From Heterotrichella gracilis (taxonomy: Eukaryota; Sar; Xanthophyceae; Tribonematales; Xanthonemataceae), in assembly GCA_032358255.1 (NCBI GenBank), contig JAULBX010006664.1, positions 62,001-126,000 of the forward strand: 64,000 bases of DNA, read 5' to 3'. A program made the translations under genes and the position numbers. This document shows, piece by piece, positions 27,307 to 36,020 of the stretch (position 1 is its first letter; every line of letters begins with the position of its first letter). Below the pieces are notes generated by a model. It was not told the DNA's origin and ran no database searches. It was given only the letters and a program-made list of their open reading frames with translations.

Positions 27307-27387
27307 ATTACACTGAAAAACAAGAGCCACAGATTTCACAAATTACACTGATTAAAATTTATCTGTGATATCTGCGCAATCTGCGGC
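27306..27387. repeat. intergenic REP-like repeat between convergent genes
   Basis: Inverted arms GCCACAGATT (27326-27335) and AATCTGCGGC (27378-27387) differ at one position; CACAGAT and ATCTGTG pair inside. AATTACACTGA occurs twice as a direct repeat (27306-27316 and 27341-27351). It fills the gap between the secreted-protein gene and parC and could end transcripts from both sides. Similar sequences are, from memory, dispersed in Bacteroidota genomes. Confidence 0.7.
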
Positions 27388-27403
27388 TAAAAAGTTTTGC
27401 GAA

Positions 27404-30052
27404 TTAAAACTCAAAGGTTATTTGTCCATCTCCATCTAAGAAATCTTTATTATTGGCTTTGCTTAATTTTTCCATTGCTCTGCGGTGTAATTCAACAGGC
27501 GATAAACCTGTTTTTTCATCGTCAGACTCTTTCTTTAAAAATTTACGTGCTGCTTTTATTTCTTCAGGCTCTTTTAAATTAATTTCTTTTACTTTATAAG
27601 AGCTTAATTTTTTTCCTTTTGCTTTAATGTTTACGGCAGGACTAAACTCAACCATATTGATTGTTTCTTCCGGAATTTCAACGCCTTTTTCTTTAGCAAA
27701 TTTTACTTCTATAACAGGGTTGATCTGAGTAGTGATCAATTCAATACGCGATTGTTCATTCTCAGTAATGATCAACGTTTTGTTGGTTGTATTCTCCGGC
27801 GCAAAACGTTTTGTAAAATACGATTTGCTTTGTCCGTCAAAATAAATACAAGTAAGTGTTTGATTAGGGAAATATTTTTCTATGAGAATAGTATCTTCAT
27901 CAAAATGATTTAAGATATCATAAGTATATAATTTATAAAACCCTGTGCTGGTAACAGTAAGTATTTTATCGTCGCCACTAAAATTACCAAGGTAAGTTCC
28001 CTTTTCGTTCTTGTTTAAACGGTGCGTTGTTTCATCAAACCAATAATCCTCGCCACCTAAAGTAGAAGCACCTTTTTCTTTTAACACTACTTTTTTAATA
28101 GCGTATTTGGTAACAATATTTCCTACAGATGTTCTTGCTTTAACAGGGATCTCTGTAAAATCAATATCCAGTTCTAATTTACGTACACCACTTAATGGTT
28201 TTAAAATTACAATTACTTTTTCTGCTTCGCCGTTTGGATTAATTGTGAACCAATGCACGTTTGAATTTGGCGTACCTTTTGTAAGATCGTATTCTTTCTC
28301 GCGGGTAACACCGGTAACATTAAAACGTTTAATAAAAGTTATACCTTTTGGTCCATCGGTATAGATCATATTATAGGTTGTGCGCTCATCATTCTTTTTA
28401 AAGATGGCTAAATAAATAATGTCCTTACCAATAAATGATTTATCTGCAACTTTTACCACTTTCATTTTACCATCTTTGGTAAAAGCAATGATGTCATCAA
28501 GTGCAGAGCAGTCGGTAACAAATTCATCTTTCTTTAAACTGGTGCCAATAAAACCTTCGGCACGGTTTACATATAATTTTTCGTTAGCCATTATTACCTC
28601 TGTGGCAATAATAGTTTCCAACTGTTTGGTCTCTGTTTTACGTTCGCGACCTGTGCCGTATTTCTTTTTTAAATTCTTAAAATATTCAACAGCGTAATCG
28701 GTAAGGTGAGCTAAATGATTTTTTACAGTTGCTATTTTTTCTTCCAACTCCTTCATTTGCGCTTCGGCCTTAATAGTATCGAAGCGGGTGATACGGATCA
28801 TTGGAATTTGCGTTAAACGGTGAAGATCGTCATCGTTTATATCACGAATTAATTTTTTCTTGAACGGTTTAAATGCGGTGTATAAATATTCGAATAAGGT
28901 TTCTTTGTTAGAATATTTTTTAAAGTCGATGTACATTTCTTCTTTAATGAATATTTTTTCTAAAGAAGCAAAGTGCCATTTTTCTTCTAACTCAAGTTGT
29001 TCAATTTCTAACTCACGTTTTAAAAGTGCCAGTGTTTGGTGCGTAGAAATTTTAAGGATCTCGCTTACGCCTAAGAACCTTGGCTTCTCACTTTCAATGA
29101 TACAAGCATTTGGCGAAATACTCATTTCACAATTGGTGAATGCGTAAAGCGCGTCAATTGTTTTGTCGGTAGAAATCCCAGGCTGTAAATGAATTAAGAT
29201 CTCAACATTTTCTGCTGTATTATCTTCAACCTTTTTTATTTTAATTTTTCCTTTGTCGTTAGCAGCTAAAATAGAATCTATTAAAGAACCGGTTGTTGTA
29301 CCAAAAGGAATTTCGGTAATGATGATCGTTTTAGAATTTAGTTCTTTTACACGCGCACGTATCTTGATTTTTCCACCACGTAAACCATCTTTGTAATCGC
29401 TAAAATCGGCAATACCTCCTGTAATAAAATCAGGGTAAATAGTTGCTTTTTTTCCTTTTAAAATTTGGATTGAAGCATCAATTAACTCGTTAAAATTATG
29501 AGGTAGTATTTTTGTAGCTAAACCAACGGCAATACCTTCTACACCTTGTGCTAATACCAAAGGGAATTTTACCGGAAGCGTAATAGGTTCTTTATTCCTG
29601 CCATCGTAACTTAAACCCCAGTTGGTAGTTTTTGGATTAAAAATTACTTCCTGACCAAATTTGGAGAGGCGGGCCTCAATATAACGGGGAGCTGCAGCGT
29701 AATCGCCGGTTAAAATATTACCCCAGTTTCCCTGGCAATCAATTAAAAGGTCTTTTTGGCCAATAGCAACCAATGCATCACCAATACTGGCGTCACCATG
29801 CGGGTGATATTTCATGGTGTTACCAATAAGATTGGCTACCTTGTTGTAACGCCCATCTTCCAACTCCCACATGCTATGTAAAATACGGCGTTGCACGGGT
29901 TTAAGTCCGTCTTCCATCGCCGGTACCGCACGTTCAAGAATAACGTAGCTGGCATAATCAATAAACCAATTCTTAAACATGCCACTCACGTGGGTTATTT
30001 TATTCACCTCGTGGTGGTTCTCGTTATCTACTCCGTCAAAAATATCGCTCAT
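27404..30052 (-). CDS. parC: DNA topoisomerase IV subunit A (GyrA/ParC family)
   Basis: Type IIA topoisomerase breakage-rejoining subunit, 882 residues. The catalytic region reads AAPRYIEARLS with Y124 the DNA-linking tyrosine, preceded by KPVQRRILHSMWELEDGR and MKYHPHGDASIGDAL. A long coiled region (about 350-460) and a C-terminal beta-pinwheel-like domain (about 490-760) follow, then a Lys-rich tail. I call ParC rather than GyrA because the partner B subunit nearby (33643-35499) is of the ParE type and the GyrA-box (QRRGGKG) is absent. The three intervening lipoprotein genes are unusual. Confidence 0.9.
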   Translation of the reverse strand: MSDIFDGVDNENHHEVNKITHVSGMFKNWFIDYASYVILERAVPAMEDGLKPVQRRILHSMWELEDGRYNKVANLIGNTMKYHPHGDASIGDALVAIGQKDLLIDCQGNWGNILTGDYAAAPRYIEARLSKFGQEVIFNPKTTNWGLSYDGRNKEPITLPVKFPLVLAQGVEGIAVGLATKILPHNFNELIDASIQILKGKKATIYPDFITGGIADFSDYKDGLRGGKIKIRARVKELNSKTIIITEIPFGTTTGSLIDSILAANDKGKIKIKKVEDNTAENVEILIHLQPGISTDKTIDALYAFTNCEMSISPNACIIESEKPRFLGVSEILKISTHQTLALLKRELEIEQLELEEKWHFASLEKIFIKEEMYIDFKKYSNKETLFEYLYTAFKPFKKKLIRDINDDDLHRLTQIPMIRITRFDTIKAEAQMKELEEKIATVKNHLAHLTDYAVEYFKNLKKKYGTGRERKTETKQLETIIATEVIMANEKLYVNRAEGFIGTSLKKDEFVTDCSALDDIIAFTKDGKMKVVKVADKSFIGKDIIYLAIFKKNDERTTYNMIYTDGPKGITFIKRFNVTGVTREKEYDLTKGTPNSNVHWFTINPNGEAEKVIVILKPLSGVRKLELDIDFTEIPVKARTSVGNIVTKYAIKKVVLKEKGASTLGGEDYWFDETTHRLNKNEKGTYLGNFSGDDKILTVTSTGFYKLYTYDILNHFDEDTILIEKYFPNQTLTCIYFDGQSKSYFTKRFAPENTTNKTLIITENEQSRIELITTQINPVIEVKFAKEKGVEIPEETINMVEFSPAVNIKAKGKKLSSYKVKEINLKEPEEIKAARKFLKKESDDEKTGLSPVELHRRAMEKLSKANNKDFLDGDGQITFEF

Positions 30053-30072
30053 CTAAAAAAATAAAATAATTG

Positions 30073-30080
30073 CAAATATA
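30073..30080 (-). promoter_or_regulatory. candidate -7 promoter box (TATATTTG) for parC
   Basis: On the minus strand TATATTTG fits TAnnTTTG exactly, 20 bases upstream of the parC start, in the 104-base gap after the LPP20 gene. It suggests that parC has its own promoter. A -33 TTG at normal spacing is not clear. Confidence 0.45.
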
Positions 30081-30156
30081 CATTACGAAATCACAAAAAA
30101 CCCAGAAATCATTGCTTTGGTGGAAAAAAATAAGACGAAATATTCACAAATGGCGG

Positions 30157-31566
30157 CTAATAAACTAAAATTTTCCTTTTTAAAAAGAAAAGCGCCTCAG
30201 AAAGCTTAGTGTTAAGCTTAGGGTTAGTATAGGCGTTCATGCCTGCCTTTTCAATGCTATTGGCATAACCATACACATCGTTTACCTGGGTTTTAAAGAT
30301 CACTTCCTGGGTAACATTGTTTTTTAATTGTAAAGAAATTATCAGTGCCGCTAATTTTATTTTATAGTTGCTTTCTAAGATATCGCTGCTAATATCTTCC
30401 TGTGTTTCGGCAACCGACTCAATAATATAATCTGCATCGGCAGCTTTACTAACTACCTGAACTTCCTGACCATTAAACTTTTTGCTGATAATTGACTCGA
30501 TCAAATTTAAATTAGTTGGTTTACCAAAATTCTTTTCGCTGGCTGTAATAAAAATATTAATGTTATTTACCCTTGCCTGTACTTTTAATGATGGGGTTTG
30601 AATAAATTGTTTTAATACCGTAATACCGGCACGGCCTAAAGAGTCGGAGCCCATTAAACTCGAGATATCCGGACTTAAAGCAAAGGCAGCTGTTTGGTTG
30701 ATAGGTTCAACATAATTTACTTTTAACTGCAACTCGCCATTATTATTGGTAGTTGTTTTTTCGTTGATCTTAATTTTTTCTTCGTCGCTGGTAATAATGA
30801 ATGGAAAGTTTTGTAATGGCGTTTTTGTTTTTAATTCTAAACCATAAACCAACGGCGCATAAGTTAATTGGTAGGGTTTTAAAATTGGCAGATCTTTTTG
30901 TTGTACAAGTGAGATTGATTGTAATTGCTGTTGAATGACAGAAGTAAGGTCAAAAACAGTTTTAATACCGTTGGTTTGTGCAGCATCAAAACTAATTTCT
31001 TCGCTTAAGTAGGGTGTTAATACACCGAAAGCTTGAATACGTTTTTTTAAACAAGAAGAGAAATCTTTATTTTTTTCATCATTAAAACTTAAATTAATTA
31101 AGTTGGTGGCTTTAGAAATTATCTGCTGTTTTTTTTGTGCTTTTTGGTTGGCGTATTCTGCTTTATCTAACTGGTAATAAACCCAGTATTGTTTTTCATT
31201 CTCATACGAATCAACCAACTGGTAACCTTCAATATTATCCGTATTTGTAAGATTTATTAAGGAGTTAAAATTCTCATTAAAATTATTATTGTTTTGTACG
31301 GTATACAGAACAGAGTTACTGGAGATATTCACTTTTATTTCTGACGATAGATCATAAAGGGCATTCTTCTTAGCATCAATTTGATAATTACTGCTTTTGC
31401 CTTTATCAGATACACCAATGCCTACGTATTTAAAGCCGTTGTTTGGTCGGCTGCTTACCCAAATAGGCACCTTTACTTCTTCTGCAGCGGCAACTGTAAC
31501 CTCTTTCTTGCTTTTGCAACCTGCTAAAACACCAAACACTAAAAATATGTAAATTATTTTTTTCAA
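30157..31566 (-). CDS. LPP20-family lipoprotein
   Basis: A 469-residue lipoprotein: signal peptide with lipobox VLAGC (Cys about residue 17). Residues about 35-150 form an LPP20-like domain (WVSSRPNNGFKYVGIGVSDKG, then DAKKNALYDLSSEIKVNISS), named after a Helicobacter outer-membrane lipoprotein and also seen in FlgP. The remaining 300 residues hold strands and a C-terminal part (VNDVYGYANSIEKAGMNAYTNPKLN) without a recognised fold. Anchored probably in the outer membrane, periplasmic side. It follows the TPR lipoprotein by 3 bases, so the two are cotranscribed. Confidence 0.75.
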   Translation of the reverse strand: MKKIIYIFLVFGVLAGCKSKKEVTVAAAEEVKVPIWVSSRPNNGFKYVGIGVSDKGKSSNYQIDAKKNALYDLSSEIKVNISSNSVLYTVQNNNNFNENFNSLINLTNTDNIEGYQLVDSYENEKQYWVYYQLDKAEYANQKAQKKQQIISKATNLINLSFNDEKNKDFSSCLKKRIQAFGVLTPYLSEEISFDAAQTNGIKTVFDLTSVIQQQLQSISLVQQKDLPILKPYQLTYAPLVYGLELKTKTPLQNFPFIITSDEEKIKINEKTTTNNNGELQLKVNYVEPINQTAAFALSPDISSLMGSDSLGRAGITVLKQFIQTPSLKVQARVNNINIFITASEKNFGKPTNLNLIESIISKKFNGQEVQVVSKAADADYIIESVAETQEDISSDILESNYKIKLAALIISLQLKNNVTQEVIFKTQVNDVYGYANSIEKAGMNAYTNPKLNTKLSEALFFLKRKILVY

Positions 31567-31569
31567 TTT

Positions 31570-32931
31570 TTATTTTATGTTATTGCTTACAGATGTAGTG
31601 AAAAAATTAATTGCCTTATTGTTTGTTTCACCTTTCAGCTCATCAAAAGATTTTAAAGTATTTTTTGCCTGAAACATGCTTCGCCAGCTACGTGGGTTGT
31701 ATTGTGCTGCAGGAGCTGTTTGATGAGGATTGTAAGGGAAAAGATTATTGATATTGCCATTAAAGCTTTTTGCGAATTCGTTATACTCCATCGCATCCTG
31801 ACTTATCATGTTTTGAGTTTGCGATGAAACGATCTGGTTAGAAAATGCGTTTATTATTTTGTATTTGTAATCGTAAGAGTAAGTACGCGACCCTTTTACC
31901 AAGTTGTAATTAACGGGTTGATATTCTGTAATTACTAATGTATCGTTCTTTCTGGTTTTAACTTCAAGGTAAGAAGTGTAAGAACTTTTTGTTGGGCCGC
32001 TATTTATTTCTTTTCTATTGGAAACATCGTAGGTATAAAAATAATCAGCGCCAGTAGCTTTTCGTATAGCCTGAATAAGATCTACATTAGTGTTATTGCT
32101 TAACATGTCTGACGACCCGCCGGACTCTTCAAATGGCGTATTATTTATGAGCTTTATGTTCGAAAATTTTTGAGTAGCAGTTTGTGTAAAGTTATTGAAC
32201 AAATATTCTTCAATTTCTCTTTCAGAGTTGTCTGCAGAGTTTTTAGGTTGAATTAAAATAAACTCTTTTGTTTGCTCTGCCGAAGACAGATCATACAACT
32301 CTTTAAAGTCTTTATAGTTTTCAGTTCTTTCTTTTATTTTTGAAAGAGAAACTAAAGCGCTGGCATAGTTCTTATTTTCTAAACTACTAACAGCGGTTTG
32401 ATATAATGGTTCGCAATGAGATACGACCTCTAATTGCTGTGTTGTTTTATAATTAGGATTGTACTTTTTTATATTTGAGATGTAGGTTAATGCATCGTTA
32501 TATTTTTTTTGATTTACCATGCTATAAGCCTGGTTGTAATTTTTTGAGCAGTAATTTTCTACTGTTTTTTGATAATCATCTTCATAACCTTTCGGATAAT
32601 CCATTACAACACTTAATGCTGCGGTTTTACCGGTAAAAGCTTTTAATTTTTCGAAACTTTCTAAAGATGATTCTAATTGCTGAGTATTATAATTCCTAAA
32701 AAAATCGGAAGCAAGATTAGAAGTATATTTTTGTCCTACCTCTTTTAATTTAACCCTTGCATCAACGTTGGTTGGTTTTCTTTGTAACGACTCTAAATAA
32801 TATTCTGCCGCTTCGTTAACCAAACCTTGTTTTTCAAGACGTTCAGCCGCTTTAAAATACTTTTTAGACCCATTACAACCGAAAAGGAACAATGATCCAA
32901 TTAAAATGAATATGGGATAAATTTGTTTCAA
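31570..32931 (-). CDS. lipoprotein with N-terminal TPR-like repeats
   Basis: A 453-residue lipoprotein with lipobox LFLFGC (Cys about residue 19). Residues 25-200 contain helical repeats of TPR character (KAAERLEKQGLVNEAAEYYLESLQRKPTN; KYNDALTYISNIKKYNPNYK; NYASALVSLSKIKERTENYKDF). The C-terminal half (about 225-450) looks like a CsgG/LpoB-type alpha/beta domain: IRKATGADYFYTYDVSNRKE followed by strands (SYTSYLEVKTRKNDTLVIT). That assignment is inference. Together with the two LPP20-type neighbours it would form a periplasmic lipoprotein set. Confidence 0.7.
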   Translation of the reverse strand: MKQIYPIFILIGSLFLFGCNGSKKYFKAAERLEKQGLVNEAAEYYLESLQRKPTNVDARVKLKEVGQKYTSNLASDFFRNYNTQQLESSLESFEKLKAFTGKTAALSVVMDYPKGYEDDYQKTVENYCSKNYNQAYSMVNQKKYNDALTYISNIKKYNPNYKTTQQLEVVSHCEPLYQTAVSSLENKNYASALVSLSKIKERTENYKDFKELYDLSSAEQTKEFILIQPKNSADNSEREIEEYLFNNFTQTATQKFSNIKLINNTPFEESGGSSDMLSNNTNVDLIQAIRKATGADYFYTYDVSNRKEINSGPTKSSYTSYLEVKTRKNDTLVITEYQPVNYNLVKGSRTYSYDYKYKIINAFSNQIVSSQTQNMISQDAMEYNEFAKSFNGNINNLFPYNPHQTAPAAQYNPRSWRSMFQAKNTLKSFDELKGETNNKAINFFTTSVSNNIK

Positions 32932-32944
32932 AAAATTTTTGGGT

Positions 32945-32978
32945 AAAAAAAGAGCATCCTTTTAGAGATGCTCTTTTT
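32945..32978 (-). terminator. rho-independent terminator after the small LPP20 gene
   Basis: AAAAAAGAGCATC (32945-32957) pairs with GATGCTCTTTTT (32967-32978). Read on the minus strand it lies 7 bases after the stop of the gene at 32986-33561 and ends in a T run, so it terminates or attenuates transcription into the two lipoprotein genes downstream. Confidence 0.85.
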
Positions 32979-32985
32979 AGGTTTT

Positions 32986-33561
32986 TTATTTTCCTTCGTC
33001 AGCTAATTTTTTCATTTCAGCATCAAAGATGCTTTGGAATTTTTGCTTGTCGTAGTCTAATTTTAATTTAGCATCATTAGAGATCTTAGCATCTACTTTG
33101 TCAAAAATAGTTTTCTTAGCAGCTTCAATAGCGATCCAGTAACTGAAAGCACCGTCTGTTTCTTTGAAAATTTTCTCGCCAATTTCTCTAACGTTAGAGA
33201 TCTCTAAGTTTACAACCTCACGCGCTAATTCTTCAAATTTATTTTCGAATTCTTGCTTGTTACCAACAGTACGTTGGTTAGTATATTGGTCAGTTACTCT
33301 TTTAATAGTACTGTTGATGTTGGCAGCCATTTCTGATTTCGCATTTTGAAATGCTATTTTTTTAGCCGTAGCTAAATCAGGAGACTTTCCAACTTGTTTT
33401 GCTCTAAAGTTATCTTCGTCAGAACGAAATTCTTTTGAACTAAATGGTACAGAAATTTCTACAGCACCAGTTTCTTTTTGAATTGGTGTCTTTTTTGATT
33501 TACAACCCGCTAGAGTTAAAACTGCGATAGCTGGTATTAAAAGTAAATTTGTCGTTTTCAT
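32986..33561 (-). CDS. small LPP20-like lipoprotein
   Basis: A 191-residue lipoprotein with lipobox LTLAGC (Cys about residue 20). The pattern SPDLATAKKIAFQNAKSEMAANINSTIKRVTDQYTNQ (about 60-95) and ISNVREIGEKIFKETDGAFSYWIAIEAAKK (about 128-160) is the LPP20 domain: a helix of alternating Ala/Lys followed by a strand and an aromatic-rich 'YWIAIE' strand. The C-terminus is helical and charged. Probably outer-membrane anchored. A strong terminator follows it, so levels may exceed those of the two lipoprotein genes behind. Confidence 0.75.
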   Translation of the reverse strand: MKTTNLLLIPAIAVLTLAGCKSKKTPIQKETGAVEISVPFSSKEFRSDEDNFRAKQVGKSPDLATAKKIAFQNAKSEMAANINSTIKRVTDQYTNQRTVGNKQEFENKFEELAREVVNLEISNVREIGEKIFKETDGAFSYWIAIEAAKKTIFDKVDAKISNDAKLKLDYDKQKFQSIFDAEMKKLADEGK

Positions 33562-33609
33562 TTTTTATGTTTTTTTTGTGTATACTAAGGTTTGTTTCAA
33601 ACCGTGTTC

Positions 33610-33617
33610 CAAATTTA
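33610..33617 (-). promoter_or_regulatory. candidate -7 promoter box (TAAATTTG)
   Basis: TAAATTTG on the minus strand, an exact TAnnTTTG match, lies 48 bases before the small LPP20 start. Between them GGTTTG-TTT-CAAACC (33589-33603) is a perfect hairpin in the likely 5' leader. Confidence 0.4.
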
Positions 33618-33642
33618 TCAAAATTTCTGAAATTAACGTTTG

Positions 33643-35499
33643 TTAACCTATTAATTCTTTTTCCGTGTCTTTTTCAATGCGCAAATTCTCAATAATAAAG
33701 TCCTGGCGACCTTGCGTGTTTTTACCCATATAATAGTTCAAAAGCTCCGTTATACTTGACTTCTGGTCAATTAACACCGGCTCTAAACGGATGTCTTTTC
33801 CTATAAAATGCTTAAATTCGTCAGGCGAGATCTCCCCTAAACCCTTAAAACGGGTAATTTCGGGTTTTGGACCCAATTTTGCTACTGCGGCCTTTCTTTC
33901 TTCGTCGCTATAACAATAAGCCGTCTCTTTTTTGTTTCTTACCCTAAATAAAGGCGTTTGCAAAATTTTAACGTGATTATTCTTTACAAGATCAGGAAAG
34001 AACTGTAAGAAGAAGGTCAGCAATAGTAAACGAATATGCATACCGTCCACATCGGCATCAGTTGCAATAATTACATTGTTATAACGTAGTTCTTCTAGAT
34101 TGTCTTCAATATTTAAAGCGGCTTGTAATAAATTAAATTCTTCGTTCTCGTAAACCACTTTTTTTCCAAGACCAAAACAGTTCAAAGGTTTTCCTTTTAA
34201 ACTAAATACGGCTTGCGTATTTACGTCACGTGTTTTTGTAATAGATCCGCTTGCTGAATCCCCCTCACAAATAAAGATAGAAGTTTCTAAACGACGAGGA
34301 TCTTTAATATCATCCAAATGTGTGCGGCAATCGCGCAATTTTTTATTATGTAGAGAAGATTTTTTCGCACGCTCTCTGGCTAATTTTTGAATGCCCGATA
34401 ATTCTTTACGCTCGCGCTCATTTGCTAAGATCTTTGCTTCAATAGCTTTTGCTACATCAGGATTTTTGTGAAGATAATTATCTAGCTGTTGTTTTATAAA
34501 ATCACCAATAAAACTGCGAATACTTTGTCCGCCTGGCGCAATTTCGGCACTACCTAATTTTGTTTTGGTTTGCGATTCAAAAACTGGTTCCTGAACTTTA
34601 ATAGCTATTGCGGCAACAATTGATTTACGCACATCGCTTGGCTCAAATTCTTTTTTATAGAATTCACGAACAGTTTTTACAACGGCTTCACGAAAAGCAG
34701 CCAGGTGTGTTCCGCCTTGTGTTGTGTATTGCCCGTTCACATAGGAATAATATTCTTCAGAAAAATGTTCGTTACTATGGGTCATAGCCAACTCAATATC
34801 TTCTCCTCGTAAATGAATAATGGGGTATAAAGTTTCGCCGGTAATATTTTTTTCTAATAGATCTTTTAAACCATTTTTAGATGCATATTCATTACCATTT
34901 AATGTAAGCGTTAAACCAGTATTTAAAAATGCATAGTTCCAAACCATGCGATCTATATACTCGTGTACGAAGTGGTATTTTTTGAAGATGCTATCATCCG
35001 GACGGAATTCAACTAAGGTTCCGTTCTTTTCAGTTGTTGAAACAAGCTTGTATTCTTTTACTAATTCGCCTTTGCTAAAATCTGCGGTCTTCGCTTGTCC
35101 ATCGCGGTAAGCGGTAACTCTAAAATTAATGGATAAAGCGTTAACCGCTTTTGTACCCACACCATTTAAACCTATAGATTTTTTAAAAGCTTCGCTGTCG
35201 TATTTACCACCGGTATTCATTTTCGAAACTACTTCAACAACTTTACCTAATGGAATACCACGCCCGAAATCACGAATAGAGACAACACCATCTTTTACAT
35301 TAATGTCTATGCGATTTCCTTCGCCCATCATAAACTCATCAATAGAGTTATCCATTACCTCTTTTAGGAGTACATAAATTCCATCATCAAAAGCGCTTCC
35401 ATCTCCCAATTTACCAATGTACATGCCGGGGCGCGTACGAATGTGTTCTTTCCAGTCTAACGACCTAATATTGTCTTCTGTGTAATTTGATTTTGCCAT
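33643..35499 (-). CDS. parE: DNA topoisomerase IV subunit B (ParE/GyrB family)
   Basis: ATPase subunit, 618 residues. The GHKL ATPase domain shows [10 protein letters not shown] (catalytic Glu about 47), IRDFGRGIP and [13 protein letters not shown]; the TOPRIM domain shows EGDSASGS (about residue 412) and [10 protein letters not shown] (about 480). The length, shorter than GyrB with its insert, and pairing with the nearby ParC-type gene support topoisomerase IV. It forms the heterotetramer that unlinks daughter chromosomes. It is 81 bases upstream of the small LPP20 gene, not adjacent to parC as is usual. Confidence 0.92.
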   Translation of the reverse strand: MAKSNYTEDNIRSLDWKEHIRTRPGMYIGKLGDGSAFDDGIYVLLKEVMDNSIDEFMMGEGNRIDINVKDGVVSIRDFGRGIPLGKVVEVVSKMNTGGKYDSEAFKKSIGLNGVGTKAVNALSINFRVTAYRDGQAKTADFSKGELVKEYKLVSTTEKNGTLVEFRPDDSIFKKYHFVHEYIDRMVWNYAFLNTGLTLTLNGNEYASKNGLKDLLEKNITGETLYPIIHLRGEDIELAMTHSNEHFSEEYYSYVNGQYTTQGGTHLAAFREAVVKTVREFYKKEFEPSDVRKSIVAAIAIKVQEPVFESQTKTKLGSAEIAPGGQSIRSFIGDFIKQQLDNYLHKNPDVAKAIEAKILANERERKELSGIQKLARERAKKSSLHNKKLRDCRTHLDDIKDPRRLETSIFICEGDSASGSITKTRDVNTQAVFSLKGKPLNCFGLGKKVVYENEEFNLLQAALNIEDNLEELRYNNVIIATDADVDGMHIRLLLLTFFLQFFPDLVKNNHVKILQTPLFRVRNKKETAYCYSDEERKAAVAKLGPKPEITRFKGLGEISPDEFKHFIGKDIRLEPVLIDQKSSITELLNYYMGKNTQGRQDFIIENLRIEKDTEKELIG

Positions 35500-35502
35500 C
35501 TG

Positions 35503-35538
35503 TTATTAAAACTATTTCGAGTTATTTATTTCGTGTTT
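35503..35538. repeat. short repeat ATTTCGAGT-N6-TTTCGTGTTT, copy 1
   Basis: ATTTCGAGT (35514-35522), six bases, then TTTCGTGTTT (35529-35538), preceded by TTATTAAAA. The same bipartite unit with identical spacing recurs at 36810-36834, and part of it at 35954-35963. The right half encodes the last residues of the S23-family gene. Confidence 0.65.
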
Positions 35539-35930
35539 GAATTACTGAATTTCTTTCCTTTAATATTTGAATTATTTAAATAAGTTATAAACTTACCAAT
35601 TTTATTTCCGATTACCTGACAATCATTTTGAAACTTTTCGAATTTTTCTTTTTCGAGAAGGTTTCTGTCATATGCTCTGTAAAGTTGTGAACGAACCTCT
35701 CCAGTTGAAGCCTTTGAAATGGCAAGAAACTGAATGAACTCACGATTACCGTCCCTCTCGAACCCTTCCGCAATATTATCCATTATTGATCCGGCAGATC
35801 TATCAAGTTGTTTTTGAAGTTCGTAATTTTTAGTATCGTTTAATGTTTTGAGAAAAGGATAAATATCTTTGTTCAAATTTCTTGATAGCTGCCAAATTTC
35901 TAAATCTTCAAATTTTGTAATTGTTGCCAT
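35526..35930 (-). CDS. S23-type four-helix bundle protein (copy A)
   Basis: A 134-residue protein of the family first found in intervening sequences of 23S rRNA. Core motif: KFEDLEIWQLSR, then RSAGSIMDNIAEGFERDGNREFIQFLAISKASTGEVRSQLY (about residues 43-83). It forms four helices, related to the Avd accessory protein of diversity-generating retroelements. No rRNA gene or reverse transcriptase is near. Its function outside rRNA is unknown; it may bind nucleic acid. The gene sits alone between parE and an AIM24 gene and is bracketed by short repeats (35503-35538 and 35954-36016). A second copy lies in the suf operon at 55286-55693. Confidence 0.85.
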   Translation of the reverse strand: MATITKFEDLEIWQLSRNLNKDIYPFLKTLNDTKNYELQKQLDRSAGSIMDNIAEGFERDGNREFIQFLAISKASTGEVRSQLYRAYDRNLLEKEKFEKFQNDCQVIGNKIGKFITYLNNSNIKGKKFSNSNTK

Positions 35931-35953
35931 TCTTTATTAAAAATTATTTAGTA

Positions 35954-36016
35954 TTTCGTGTTTTCAGTTTTTTATTTATTCCTACAACTCGGAATAACTA
36001 ACCCGTAACTCGAAAT
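35954..36016. repeat. short palindromic repeat region, copy 2
   Basis: TTTCGTGTTT (35954-35963) matches the right half of copy 1; ACTCGAAAT (36008-36016) is the reverse complement of its left half. Between them TTATTCC and GGAATAA form a small hairpin. It lies on the other side of the S23 gene, so copies 1 and 2 bracket it. Confidence 0.55.
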
Positions 36017-36020
36017 GGAA

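Noticed and set aside
35526-35930. S23-type gene as part of a 23S rRNA intervening sequence
   Set aside because: No rRNA sequence surrounds it; flanks are parE and an AIM24-family gene.
35526-35930. S23/Avd-like gene as part of a diversity-generating retroelement
   Set aside because: No reverse transcriptase, template repeat or variable repeat was seen near either S23 copy.
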